A stretch of DNA of 64,000 bases, taken from contig CAVTMP010000007.1 of assembly GCA_963735885.1 (NCBI GenBank), forward strand, positions 496,001 to 560,000, read 5' to 3'. A model generated the notes under the pieces. That model searched no databases. It saw only the letters and a program-made list of their open reading frames with translations, and was not told where the DNA came from. Both the position numbers and the translations under genes were made by a program. Below, piece after piece: positions 16,447-24,762 of this stretch (the first letter of the stretch is position 1; every line of letters starts with the position of its first letter). This stretch comes from JBBSBL01 sp963735885. GTDB taxonomy: Bacteria; Actinomycetota; Thermoleophilia; Solirubrobacterales; Solirubrobacteraceae.

Positions 16447-17775
16447 ATGAACCGCGAACACTCGCGGGCGGTTGCTGGCTACGTTGCCGTCGCACTCGCG
16501 CTTGGCGGCGCGGTCGCGTGCGTGGTCGCGCTCGATCGGTCGGAGTTCACGTGGTTTCTCGCGGTCGTCACCTTGGCCGCGGTCGCCGCCAACGTCGCCG
16601 ACTCCCGCGTCGGGCAACCGCTCTTCTCGGTTTCGGGCGCCTTTCTGAGCTACACCCTGGCCGCCGGCTTCCTCGGCGGGTCGGCGGCGTTCGTCGCGGT
16701 GGTCGTCGCCGAGACCGGTGCTTGGGCGATCGAGCGATACCGCCCGTTCAGCCTGCTGATCAACGTCGCCGGCCTCGGTGTGCCGTTCCTGGCGGCCGGC
16801 GAAGCGTTCCAGGCCGGCGTGGGCGGAGACCCGACACGCTGGCAGTTCTACGTCGGGCTGGCCGCGATGGCGGGGGTCGCCCTGGCGTTGAACCTCCTGA
16901 TCGTGGGGACGCTGTCGGCCGCGAGAGACTCCGAGCCGCTCCTCTCCCGCATACCGCCGGGGCGGGCGTTCGTTCCGGCGCTCGCCCTCAACGTCGTTCT
17001 CACCGTCGCCGCGGCCAGCGTCTACGACGAAGTCGGCTTGGGCGGCCTGGTGTTCGTCCTCGCGAGCATCGTGGCGTTCAGCTACATGGCCTATCTCGTC
17101 TCCACCGCCCGCGATCGCGCCCGGCAGTACGCGGCGCTGTCGTGGGGCGTGCTCTCGGGCCTGCTGCGGGCGCTCGACACGCGTGACCCGCGGGCGGCGC
17201 GGCACTCCGCGGCGACCGCGGCCTTCGCGCGCGACATCGCGCGACAGTGCGGGATGGACGCGCGGACGTGCGAGCTCGCGCACACCGCCGGCCTCCTGCA
17301 CGACGTCGGGCGCCTGGCGCTGGCCGACCGGGTCCTGGACCGGGGGCGGACGCTCGGCGAGGAGGACTGGGAGTCGATCCGTCGCCACCCGCAGCTCGGG
17401 GCGGAGATGCTCCAGGACCTCGGCGTCTACGGGCCGGTGGCCGAGATCGTCCACGCCCACCACGAGCGCCTCGACGGCCGCGGCTACCCGGACGGGCTGA
17501 CCGGCGACGCGATCCCGGAGCTGGCCAAGATCGTCGCCGTGGCGGAGGTCTACGACACGCTCACCGCCGAGGACACCTACCGCACCCAGGTCAGCTCGTT
17601 CGAGGCGCTGACCGAGCTGCGCCGCGTGAGCGGCTCCCAGCTCGACGGGCGCTACGTCGAGGCGCTGGCCGCGCTCCTCTCCGGGCGCGGGGTCGAGTAC
17701 CGGCACGCGAGCGCGGCCGACTTCGAGCGCGAGCTCGACATGGAGCGCCGCGTCGGAGACGCCGCGACCGGCTGA
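16447..17775 (+). CDS. Membrane-anchored HD-GYP phosphodiesterase
   Basis: A 442-residue protein. Residues 1 to about 225 form seven to eight hydrophobic segments, a membrane sensor module of MASE type. The C-terminal half is an HD-GYP domain with HSAATAAFARDIARQCGM, the HD pair in AGLLHDVGRLAL, the HH pair in IVHAHHERLDGRGYPDGLTG (GYP intact) and IVAVAEVYDTLTAEDTYR. This family hydrolyses cyclic di-GMP at the membrane; all main metal ligands appear present. Divergent from the MerR/PAS/MerR group across a likely operator, which suggests joint regulation. A strong hairpin follows its stop. Confidence 0.9.
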   Translation: MNREHSRAVAGYVAVALALGGAVACVVALDRSEFTWFLAVVTLAAVAANVADSRVGQPLFSVSGAFLSYTLAAGFLGGSAAFVAVVVAETGAWAIERYRPFSLLINVAGLGVPFLAAGEAFQAGVGGDPTRWQFYVGLAAMAGVALALNLLIVGTLSAARDSEPLLSRIPPGRAFVPALALNVVLTVAAASVYDEVGLGGLVFVLASIVAFSYMAYLVSTARDRARQYAALSWGVLSGLLRALDTRDPRAARHSAATAAFARDIARQCGMDARTCELAHTAGLLHDVGRLALADRVLDRGRTLGEEDWESIRRHPQLGAEMLQDLGVYGPVAEIVHAHHERLDGRGYPDGLTGDAIPELAKIVAVAEVYDTLTAEDTYRTQVSSFEALTELRRVSGSQLDGRYVEALAALLSGRGVEYRHASAADFERELDMERRVGDAATG

Positions 17776-17819
17776 GACGGCGCCGGGCCGGCGCGCTGGA
17801 GTTCAGTGCGGACGTCGAA

Positions 17820-17846
17820 ACGCGGCCGCCTGAAGGGCGGCCGCGT
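17820..17846. terminator. Strong hairpin, probable bidirectional terminator
   Basis: A perfect 11-bp stem (ACGCGGCCGCC / GGCGGCCGCGT) around the loop TGAAG sits between the convergent HD-GYP gene (stop 17775) and the small HTH gene (stop 17865). No long U-tract is present on either strand. Confidence 0.65.
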
Positions 17847-17864
17847 CCCGCACGTGTCGGAGAA

Positions 17865-18113
17865 CTACCCCGCGGCCGCGCGCGATGGCGCGTCGCTCGC
17901 CTCCCGAGCCGTCTCCGGCTCGAGCGACTTCACGAACGCCTCGATCTGCTCGGTGCTGAAGCGGCGCTGTCCGCCCGGCGTGCGATACGCCTGGAGGTAG
18001 CCCATGTCGGACCAGCGCCGGATCGTGCCGAGAGACACGCCGAGGGTTCGTGCGGCCTGGGAGGTCGAGAGGCCCAGCGGCTTCGAGACGGGATGAGGGG
18101 GCATGGGGTGCAT
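17865..18113 (-). CDS. Small BldC/excisionase-like MerR-family DNA-binding protein
   Basis: An 82-residue protein that is almost only a helix-turn-helix: LSTSQAARTLGVSLGTIRRW followed by the wing YLQAYRTPGGQRRFSTEQIE. This matches BldC-type and excisionase-type proteins, which bind direct repeats cooperatively. No phage or integrase genes are nearby, so a developmental or metabolic regulator like BldC is more likely than an excisionase. ATG 18113 has TAAAGG 7 nt upstream; ATG 18104 is an alternative start. Confidence 0.8.
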   Translation of the reverse strand: MHPMPPHPVSKPLGLSTSQAARTLGVSLGTIRRWSDMGYLQAYRTPGGQRRFSTEQIEAFVKSLEPETAREASDAPSRAAAG

Positions 18114-18402
18114 TTCGGGACCTTTAGGCAGAGTCCAGAAGGCCCGTGGCGCTATTGCGCAGGCTTGGCGCGGAAAAGCGCGTCAAAACCCGAGCGAAAC
18201 CGGGGGCCGCGCGGTGCCGGCGATGGACGCTTCCCGCTCCCCCCGGACACTTTGGCCCGGCGGGGCGGGGCCCGACGGCGCAGGACGACCTCCAGGGCGA
18301 GCGCAAAGGCGACCGCGTGGGCGCCTGGATGCGACGACGGCCGTTCACCTCCCGACAACGCGCCGTTCACAAGCGCCCCGTGTCCTGCGAGGATGCGCGC
18401 CC
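18114..18402. other. 289-bp intergenic region between HTH gene and ppk2
   Basis: No convincing ORF. It is somewhat less GC-rich near 18150-18210 and contains short self-complementary stretches (for example GGCGC-GGAAAA-GCGCG near 18170) that could fold in RNA. I could not match it to a known riboswitch. It must hold the promoters of the two divergent genes. Confidence 0.3.
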
Positions 18403-19182
18403 ATGGGGCGCCTCGACGAGCTCGACCTCTCGCGGAAGCTCAGCCGCGAGGAGGAGGAGGCGCGGCTCGCCGCCGCTCAGAAGCGCCTGCTCGAGCTGCG
18501 CCTGCGCTGCGGCGGGCTCCTGAAGGATGGGAAGCTCGGCCCGCCGCTCTGCATCATCTTCGAGGGCTGGGACGCCTCGGGCAAGGGGGGCGCGATCAAG
18601 CGCCTGGTCGCCCCGCTCGACCCCCGTCACGTCCGCGTCGCGCAGTTCGCCGCGCCGACCCCGGACGAGAAGCGCCACCACTTCCTCCACCGCTTCAGCC
18701 ATGCGCTGCCCGGTTGGGGCGGCATGGCCGTGCTCGACCGCTCGTGGTACGGGCGGGTGCTCGTCGAGCGGATCGAGGGCTACGCGACCAAGGAGCAGTG
18801 GCGCCGCGCCTACCGCGAGATCGTGAACTTCGAGCTCGGGCTCGCGTACGAGGGGATGGTGGTGGTGAAGTTCTGGGTGCACATCTCCGACGAGGAGCAG
18901 CTCAAGCGCTTCGAGCGGCGGCGGGACGACCCGCTGCGCGGCTGGAAGCTCACCGACGAGGACTGGCGCAACCGCAAGCGCCGACCCGCCTACGTCAAGG
19001 CCGTCGAGGAGATGCTGCGACGCACCGACCACCCGGACGCGCCGTGGCAGCTCGTCGAGGGCGACTCCAAGCGCTGGGCGCGCGTGAAGGTGATCGAGAC
19101 CGTGAACGAGGAGATCGAGCGCGGCATCGAACGCTACGGCTTCGAGGCCCCGCCGGCCGGCGCCACGCGGCCCGAGAGCTGA
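18403..19182 (+). CDS. ppk2: Polyphosphate kinase 2 family protein
   Basis: A 259-residue PPK2-type phosphotransferase that moves phosphate between polyphosphate and nucleotides. Walker A is IIFEGWDASGKGGAIKRL (about residues 47-64), the lid arginine region is HHFLHRFSHALPGWGGMAV, and Walker B is VLDRSWYGRVLVERIEGY. The C-terminal helix WKLTDEDWRNRKRRPAYVKA is typical. Single-domain length points to class I or III; which nucleotide it prefers cannot be told. ATG 18403 follows a weak AGGA. Convergent with the arsenic island. Confidence 0.92.
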   Translation: MGRLDELDLSRKLSREEEEARLAAAQKRLLELRLRCGGLLKDGKLGPPLCIIFEGWDASGKGGAIKRLVAPLDPRHVRVAQFAAPTPDEKRHHFLHRFSHALPGWGGMAVLDRSWYGRVLVERIEGYATKEQWRRAYREIVNFELGLAYEGMVVVKFWVHISDEEQLKRFERRRDDPLRGWKLTDEDWRNRKRRPAYVKAVEEMLRRTDHPDAPWQLVEGDSKRWARVKVIETVNEEIERGIERYGFEAPPAGATRPES

Positions 19183-19244
19183 CCTGGAGACACCGCCGCC
19201 GCCTGCGCTCCGCGCACCTCGGGTCGGTCGTGGAGTCGTGGGCG

Positions 19245-20510
19245 TCAGGCTCGAGCGAGGGCATCACGTCGCGACGAGCGCCCCGCGGCCGTGCTGGGCA
19301 GCAGCAGGGACAGAAGCCCGGCGGCCACGACGAAGGCGACGGAGGCCCACAGACACGCCTCGAGCCCCTGCCACTGGTAGAGCAGGCCGGAGAGCAGGGT
19401 CCCGGCGAGGCGCCCGCAGGCGTTGGCCATGTAGTAGAAGCCGACGTTCATCGCCACCTTGTCGCCGTCCGCGTAGGCGAGGATCAGGTAGGAGTGCACG
19501 GCGGAGTTGAGCGCGAAGACGACGCCGAAGGCGATCAGGCCGCCGACGATGACCGTGGTCGCGTCGACGCCGCCGGCCAGGGCGATGGCGATGGCGGCGG
19601 GGAACGCGGCGAGCACGAAGGCCAGCCGGGCGGCGGTCCGTCCGTCGGGGGCGCCGTGTTCCGCCGTGCGCTGCCGAACGAGGCGGGGTGCCGAGGCCTG
19701 GACGACGCCGTAGCCGATCACCCACACGGCCATGAACGTCCCGACCTGCCAGAACGTCCAGCCGAGCTGGGTGCGCAGGAAGACGGGCAGGCCGACGACG
19801 AACCAGACGTCCCGCGAGGCGAACAGGAAGATCCGGGCGGCGGCCAGGACGTTGACCGCGCGGTTGTTGGAGAACATCTGCTTGAACTTCGCCTTGCGGT
19901 CGGCGCGCCCGAGGCCCCCGTGCATGAAGGGGACCGTGAGGAGGAGCGCCCCGAGCACCATCGCGCCGAGGAGGAGCATCGCGGTCTGGAAGCTCGTGAC
20001 GGTGAGGAGCAGGCCGCCGAGGAAGAAGCCGGCGCCCTTCAGCGCGTTCTTCGAGCCGGTGAGGATGGCCACCCAGCGGTAGAGCGCCCCGGGCGCATCG
20101 TCGGCGACGACGAGCTTCACGGCGCTCTTCGAGCTCATCTTGGTGAGGTCCTTGGCGACCCCGGAGAGCGCCTGGGCCGCCATGACGAACGGCACGACGA
20201 GCCAGCTCGCCGGGGCGAAGCCGAGCATCGCCAGCGCGACGACCTGGGTGCCCAGGCCCATGACGAGCGTCGTCTTCAGTCCGAGCCGGGCGGCGAGCCA
20301 GCCGCCGACGAGGTTCGTGATGATCCCGAAGAGCTCGTAGAAGCCGAACAGCGTGGCGAGCTGGAACGGGGTGTACCCGCGCTCGTAGAAGTAGAAGAGG
20401 ACCAGGATGCGGATCGCGCCGTCGGCGATCGTGTCGGCCCAGTACGCCGCGGTGACCAGCACGTAGTTGTGCAGGTCCCCGTCCCGGCGTGCGATGCGCG
20501 CGCCCGGCAC
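19245..20510 (-). CDS. arsJ: ArsJ-type major facilitator transporter
   Basis: A 421-residue transporter with about twelve membrane segments. Segments such as NYVLVTAAYWADTIADGAIR, GIITNLVGGWLAARLGLKTT and SGVAKDLTKMSSKSAVKLVV, and above all the position 4 nt after a GAPDH gene in an arsenic cluster, identify ArsJ. ArsJ exports 1-arseno-3-phosphoglycerate, the unstable product made when GAPDH uses arsenate in place of phosphate; the product then breaks down outside, giving net arsenate efflux. The C-terminal tail is polar. Confidence 0.85.
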   Translation of the reverse strand: MPGARIARRDGDLHNYVLVTAAYWADTIADGAIRILVLFYFYERGYTPFQLATLFGFYELFGIITNLVGGWLAARLGLKTTLVMGLGTQVVALAMLGFAPASWLVVPFVMAAQALSGVAKDLTKMSSKSAVKLVVADDAPGALYRWVAILTGSKNALKGAGFFLGGLLLTVTSFQTAMLLLGAMVLGALLLTVPFMHGGLGRADRKAKFKQMFSNNRAVNVLAAARIFLFASRDVWFVVGLPVFLRTQLGWTFWQVGTFMAVWVIGYGVVQASAPRLVRQRTAEHGAPDGRTAARLAFVLAAFPAAIAIALAGGVDATTVIVGGLIAFGVVFALNSAVHSYLILAYADGDKVAMNVGFYYMANACGRLAGTLLSGLLYQWQGLEACLWASVAFVVAAGLLSLLLPSTAAGRSSRRDALARA

Positions 20511-20514
20511 GTCC

Positions 20515-21526
20515 TCAGTCCAGGCTCAGCGCCACGGTGCGCGCGAGCTCGACCATCCGGTTCGCGTAGCCCCACTCGTTGTCGTACCAGGCGAGGACCT
20601 TCACCTGGGTCCCGTCGGTGACCATCGTCGAGAGCGCGTCGACGATCCCGGAGCGTGGATCGTCCCGGTAGTCGATCGAGACGAGCGGGCGCTCCTCGTA
20701 CCCGAGGATGCCGGCCAGGGACCCCTCGGCGGCGGCGCGCAACAGCCCGTTGACCTCCTCGACCGTGGTGGGCCGGCGGACCTCGAAGACGCAGTCGGTC
20801 AGCGACGCGTTCAGCAGCGGGACCCGAACCGCGAGGCCGTCGAGCTTGCCCTGGAGCTCGGGGAAGATCAGGCCGATGGCGGTCGCCGACCCGGTCGTGG
20901 TCGGGATGAGCGACATGCCCGCCGCGCGCGCCCGGCGCAGGTCCTGGTGGGGCGCGTCGACGATCGTCTGCGTGTTCGTCAGGTCGTGCAGCGTCGTGAT
21001 CGAGCCGCGCTCGATGCCGAGTCCCTCGTGGATGACCCTCACGACGGGCGCGAGGCAGTTCGTCGTGCACGATGCGGCGGTGAGGATGTCGTGCACCTCG
21101 CGGTCGTACCGGTGATCGTTGACGCCGACCACGACGTTGAGCGCCCGCTCGTCCTTCACCGGGCGCGGCGACGATGACCTTGCGCACGCCGCGATCGAAG
21201 TGCGGAGCGAGCCTCTCGGGCGTGCGAAACCGGCCGGTGCACTCGAGCACGACCTCGACGCCGTGCTCATCCCACGGCACCTCTCCGGGCGCCCCGGCGC
21301 TCGTGAAGCCGACGTCCACACCGTCGATCGTGAGCCGGTCGCCCTCGCCGTGGACCTCGCGGTCCCAGCGCCCGTGCACCGAGTCGAAGGTGAGCAGGTG
21401 CGCCGCCGTGGCGGCGTCGCCGTGGAGCTCGTTGACGTGGGCGAACGTCAGGTCGGGCCCGCCCCATGCCGCTCTCAGGGCCAGGCGCCCGATGCGGCCG
21501 AGCCCGTTGATGGCGATTCGCGTCAC
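20515..21526 (-). CDS. Glyceraldehyde-3-phosphate dehydrogenase of the ars operon (one extra base in the reading frame)
   Basis: GAPDH that forms 1-arseno-3-phosphoglycerate for ArsJ. GTG 21526 overlaps the arsC stop. The first frame gives RIAINGLGRIGRLALRAAWG to RKVIVAAP; the second gives KDERALNVVVGVNDH, the catalytic cysteine in ILTAASCTTNCLAPVVRVIH, and DNEWGYANRMVELARTV. The frames join at 21160-21161, where CC(CG)GTG can be read as one proline codon followed by GTG. The 1012-nt span is 3n+1. The same kind of extra base occurs in arsC and in the 55-59 kb genes, so I think the gene is intact in the cell. Confidence 0.85.
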
Positions 21527-21958
21527 GCAGCCCCCGGTGCGCTGCCCCGGTCGGTGGTGGTCGCGTCGAGCTCGGTGACGATGTCCTCCACCCGGCGGGC
21601 GATGTCGTCGCGGATGGCCCGGACCTCGTCGACCGGCTTGCCGGCGGGGTCGTCGAGGTCCCAGTCGACGTAGCGCTTGCCCGGGATGTAGGGGCACCGG
21701 TCCCCGCAGCCCATCGTCACCACGACGTCGGCCTGCCGGGCGAGCTCATCGGTGAGCGTGCGAGGCCGGCGCTCGGACAGGTCGATCCCGAGCTCCCGCA
21801 TCGACCGTGACGACCTCGGGGTGCACGTGTCCCGCGGGGTCGGCGAGCGTCCCGGCCGACAGGGCGCGATGGCGGGTCGCGGCGGCCCGGTCGAACAGTG
21901 CCGCGCTCATCTGGGAGCGTCCGGCGTTGCGCAGGCAGACGAAGAGGACCGTGGCCAC
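21523..21958 (-). CDS. arsC: ArsC arsenate reductase, low-molecular-weight phosphatase type (one extra base)
   Basis: Reduces arsenate to arsenite using thioredoxin-type electron transfer. The start MATVLFVCLRNAGRSQMSAA holds the CX5R loop (C8 to R14). A frame change at 21802-21803, GT(CG)ATG, joins HPEVVTV to MRELGIDLSERRPRTL; then comes DVVVTMGCGDRCPYIPGKRY with the two resolving cysteines and DWDLDDPAGK. Corrected length is about 144 residues, normal for this family. It lies 10 nt after acr3 and is coupled to the GAPDH gene. Confidence 0.85.
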
Positions 21959-21968
21959 GGGCGTTCTC

Positions 21969-23105
21969 TCAGCGTGCGGGCTGGGCGGACGCGTGCTCGG
22001 GGTGCGGATCGGGCGGCAGAGGCGGCGCGGTCTCGCCCGGCCACCGGCGGCGTCGCAGCCACAACGCGACGTAGACGAGGCCGACGAGGACGGGCACCTC
22101 GATCAGGGGGCCGACGACGCCGGCGAGGGCCTGTCCGGAGGTCGCGCCCCAGACGCCGACGGCGACCGCGATCGCGAGCTCGAAGTCGTTCGAGGCGACG
22201 GTGAAGGCCATGGTCGCGGTCTTCGGGTAGCCGAACCGCATGGCCCGGCCGACCGCGAAGCCGAGGACCCACATGACGACGAAGTAGACGAGCAGCGGCA
22301 GGGCGATGCGCGCGACGGTGAGCGGGTCGGCGGTGATCGCATCGCCCTGGATGGCGAACAGCAGGACGATCGTGAACAGCAGCCCGTAGAGGGTGATCGG
22401 GGCGATGCGCGGGATGAAGCGCGTCTCGAACCACGCGCGGCCGTGCGTGCGCAGGCCCCAGCGGCGGGTGAGGTAGCCGGCGGTCAGCGGGATGCCGAGG
22501 AAGATGAGGACGGTGCGCGCGACCTCCCAGATGCCGACCTGGAACCCCTGGTTGTCGAGGCCGAGCAGGTCGGGCAGGGCGTTGAGGTAGAACCAGCCGA
22601 GCACGGCGTACGCGACGACCTGGAAGATCGCGTTGAAGATCACGAGCACCGCGGCCCGGTCGTTGTCGCCGCCGGCGAGGTCGTTCCAGACGAGGACCAT
22701 GGCGATGCAGCGGGCCAGGCCGACGACGATCACGCCCGTCCGGTAGGCGGGCTCGTCGGCGAGGAAGATCCACGCGAGCGCGAACATCAGCGCCGGCCCC
22801 ACGACCCACGAGAGGAACAGCGCGACGCCGAACATGCGGCCGTCGCCGCGCAGCCTGCCCATGTCCTCGTAGCGGACCTTCGTGAGGACCGGGTACATCA
22901 TGAGCAGCAGACCGGCGGCGATCGGCAGGCTCACCGTCCCGACCTCGAGCCGGTCGAGGACGTCGTCGAGCCCCGGCACGACCGATCCCAGCGCCAGGCC
23001 GCCCGCCATCGCGAGCGCGATCCAGAGCGGGAGGAAACGGTCGAGCGTCGAGAGCCGCCGCAGGACATCCTGCTCGGCGGGCGTGGGGTGCGCTGAGGTC
23101 GCCAT
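21969..23105 (-). CDS. acr3: ACR3 arsenite exporter
   Basis: A 378-residue membrane protein with about ten segments that pumps arsenite out using the proton gradient. The start MATSAHPTPAEQDVLRRLST is followed by PVLTKVRYEDMGRLRGDGRM and VGLARCIAMVLVWNDLAGGD, whose cysteine is the conserved ACR3 thiol, then MAFTVASNDFELAIAVAVGV near the end. All are typical of ACR3. ATG 23105 faces arsR across the operator at 23122-23162. First gene of the minus-strand acr3-arsC-GAPDH-arsJ operon. Confidence 0.93.
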   Translation of the reverse strand: MATSAHPTPAEQDVLRRLSTLDRFLPLWIALAMAGGLALGSVVPGLDDVLDRLEVGTVSLPIAAGLLLMMYPVLTKVRYEDMGRLRGDGRMFGVALFLSWVVGPALMFALAWIFLADEPAYRTGVIVVGLARCIAMVLVWNDLAGGDNDRAAVLVIFNAIFQVVAYAVLGWFYLNALPDLLGLDNQGFQVGIWEVARTVLIFLGIPLTAGYLTRRWGLRTHGRAWFETRFIPRIAPITLYGLLFTIVLLFAIQGDAITADPLTVARIALPLLVYFVVMWVLGFAVGRAMRFGYPKTATMAFTVASNDFELAIAVAVGVWGATSGQALAGVVGPLIEVPVLVGLVYVALWLRRRRWPGETAPPLPPDPHPEHASAQPAR

Positions 23106-23121
23106 CGGCGGGCATCGCAGG

Positions 23122-23165
23122 CTATCGATTGACAATCCTCGGTCAAATCGATAGAAATCGATGTG
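23122..23165. promoter_or_regulatory. ars operator and arsR promoter
   Basis: CTATCGATTGAC (23122-23133) and GTCAAATCGATAG (23142-23154) form an almost perfect inverted repeat, and a third ATCGAT follows at 23157-23162. TTGACA (23129-23134), a 17-bp spacer and TAGAAA (23152-23157) make a promoter ending 8 nt before ATG 23166. ArsR bound here would block arsR-arsM and probably acr3 as well. Confidence 0.65.
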
Positions 23166-23519
23166 ATGAGTGTCGATCTCGAGCTGGCCCCGAAGCAGAA
23201 GCGGCCGGCCGGCGAGCCCTGCTGCGAGCCGGTCGTCTACCCCGACGTCCAGCGCGCCGAGGCCGAGCGCATGGCCGAGATCGCCAAGGCCCTCGGCGAC
23301 CCGATCCGCCTCCAGCTCGTCGACGTGCTTCGCCGCCACGCGGGCAAGGTCTGCGTGTGCGAGCTCGTGCCGCTGTTCGACATCGGCCAGTCGACGCTCT
23401 CCCACCATCTGAAGAAGCTGCGCGACGCGGGCATCGTCGACTCGGAGCGGCGGGGATTGTGGGCCTACTACTACGTCCGTCCCGACGCGCTGAAGGAGCT
23501 GGCGACATGGCTGAGCTGA
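23166..23519 (+). CDS. arsR: ArsR arsenite-responsive repressor
   Basis: A 117-residue ArsR/SmtB repressor. The winged helix is clear (AEIAKALGDPIRLQLVDVLR; FDIGQSTLSHHLKKLRDAGI). The metalloid site is the vicinal cysteine pair in GKVCVCELVPLF in the binding helix; a second CC pair lies near residue 18 (EPCCEP). Start ATG 23166 fits the -10 spacing; GTG 23163 would add one residue. The stop overlaps arsM by 13 nt. Confidence 0.93.
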   Translation: MSVDLELAPKQKRPAGEPCCEPVVYPDVQRAEAERMAEIAKALGDPIRLQLVDVLRRHAGKVCVCELVPLFDIGQSTLSHHLKKLRDAGIVDSERRGLWAYYYVRPDALKELATWLS

Positions 23520-24292
23520 CCGACGAGCAGGTCCGAGAGCAGGTGCGGGAGCGCTACGCCGCGGCGGCGACCGCGGCCGCACCCGGTTGTGGGTGCGCCC
23601 CGAGCTCCGACGCGTCATGTTGCGGCACCCCGGTCGAGCTGACCGACGCCGAGGACCGCGAGGTCTTCGGGGGATCCCTGTACGCGGGCCGGGAGCGCGA
23701 CGCCGCGCCCGAGGCGGCGGTCGCGGCGTCCCTGGGCTGCGGCGTCCCGACGGCCGTCGCCGACCTGCGGCCCGGCGAGGTCGTCCTCGACCTCGGCGCC
23801 GGCGCCGGCGCGGACGTCCTCATCAGCGCCCGTCGCGTCGCGCCCGGCGGGCGCGCGATCGGCCTCGACATGACGGAGGAGATGCTGGCGCTCGCCCGCG
23901 ACAACGCCGCGCAGGCCGGCGTCGACAACGTCGAGTTTCTCCACGGCTACCTCGAGGACATCCCGTTGCCGGACGCCACCGTCGACGTCGTGATCTCCAA
24001 CTGCGTCATCAACCTCGCCGCCGACAAGCGCCGGGTCCTGGCCGAGGCGGCGCGGGTGCTGCGACCGGGGGGCCGCCTCGCCGTCTCCGACGTCGTCGCC
24101 GACGAGGACATGGACGACGCGACCCGAGCCGACATGCAGCAATGGACCGGATGCATCGCGGGAGCGCTCACGAGATCCGAGTTCGAGTCGGCGCTCGCCG
24201 CCGCGGGGTTCGCGGACGTCGAGATCCGCGAGACCCACCGGGTCCACGAGCACGCGACGTCCGCGATCATCCGGGCGCGCCGGCCCGACTGA
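23507..24292 (+). CDS. arsM: ArsM arsenite S-adenosylmethionine methyltransferase
   Basis: Methylates arsenite, giving methylated and volatile arsenicals. 261 residues with SAM motif I VVLDLGAGAGADVLISARRV and post-motif IGLDMTEEMLALARDN. The cysteines used for arsenic binding are present: SCCGTP near the N-terminus, AASLGCGVPTAVADL, ISNCVINLAADK and MQQWTGCIAGAL. Co-transcribed with arsR. Together with ACR3, ArsC and ArsJ it makes the cluster cover arsenite export, arsenate reduction, arsenate export and methylation. Confidence 0.93.
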   Translation: MAELTDEQVREQVRERYAAAATAAAPGCGCAPSSDASCCGTPVELTDAEDREVFGGSLYAGRERDAAPEAAVAASLGCGVPTAVADLRPGEVVLDLGAGAGADVLISARRVAPGGRAIGLDMTEEMLALARDNAAQAGVDNVEFLHGYLEDIPLPDATVDVVISNCVINLAADKRRVLAEAARVLRPGGRLAVSDVVADEDMDDATRADMQQWTGCIAGALTRSEFESALAAAGFADVEIRETHRVHEHATSAIIRARRPD

Positions 24293-24309
24293 CCCACCGT
24301 CGCCGGATC

Positions 24310-24762
24310 ATGCCGCCGCGGCTCGCCTGCACCGTCGCCGCCGTCGCGCTGCTGGCGGCCGGTTGCGGCGGCGAGAGCGGGCGTCCCTCCGCCGCCTGCC
24401 GGGACGGCGCGCCGGCCGTCGTGGCGGCGCTGCGGAGCGCCCCCGGCACCGTCACGATGGCCGACGGCACGCGGATCTCCGCCTGCGTGAGCCGCGCGAC
24501 CGGCGACGCCGACCTCCAGGAGATCGGCGCCGAGCTCACCGCGGCCGCGTCGACGCTCGCGGCGCGGGTGGCGGCGAGCGACGCCGCCGCGCTGCGCCTC
24601 GGCTATCTCGTGGGCGCCACCGAGCGGGGCGCCGAGCGCACGAACGGCATCCACGCCGAGCTCGTCAATCGCATGGACAACGCGCTCGGCATCGACGGGG
24701 CGCCGCGCGCGCGCCGGGCCGCGTTCGCGCGCGGGCGGGCCGCCGGGCGGGCCGCCGGGTGA
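24310..24762 (+). CDS. Small lipoprotein of unknown function
   Basis: A 150-residue protein with a signal peptide and lipobox (VAAVALLAAGCGGESG; the cysteine at about residue 19 would be lipidated). The mature part has two further cysteines (AACRDG and SACVSR) and ends in an arginine/alanine-rich tail. No known family recognised. It starts 17 nt after arsM, so it may ride on the ars transcript, and overlaps the next gene by 4 nt. Confidence 0.6.
   Translation: MPPRLACTVAAVALLAAGCGGESGRPSAACRDGAPAVVAALRSAPGTVTMADGTRISACVSRATGDADLQEIGAELTAAASTLAARVAASDAAALRLGYLVGATERGAERTNGIHAELVNRMDNALGIDGAPRARRAAFARGRAAGRAAG

Noticed and set aside
17865..18113. Phage excisionase
   Set aside because: The small HTH protein fits, but there is no integrase, attachment site or other phage gene. 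BldC-like is more likely.
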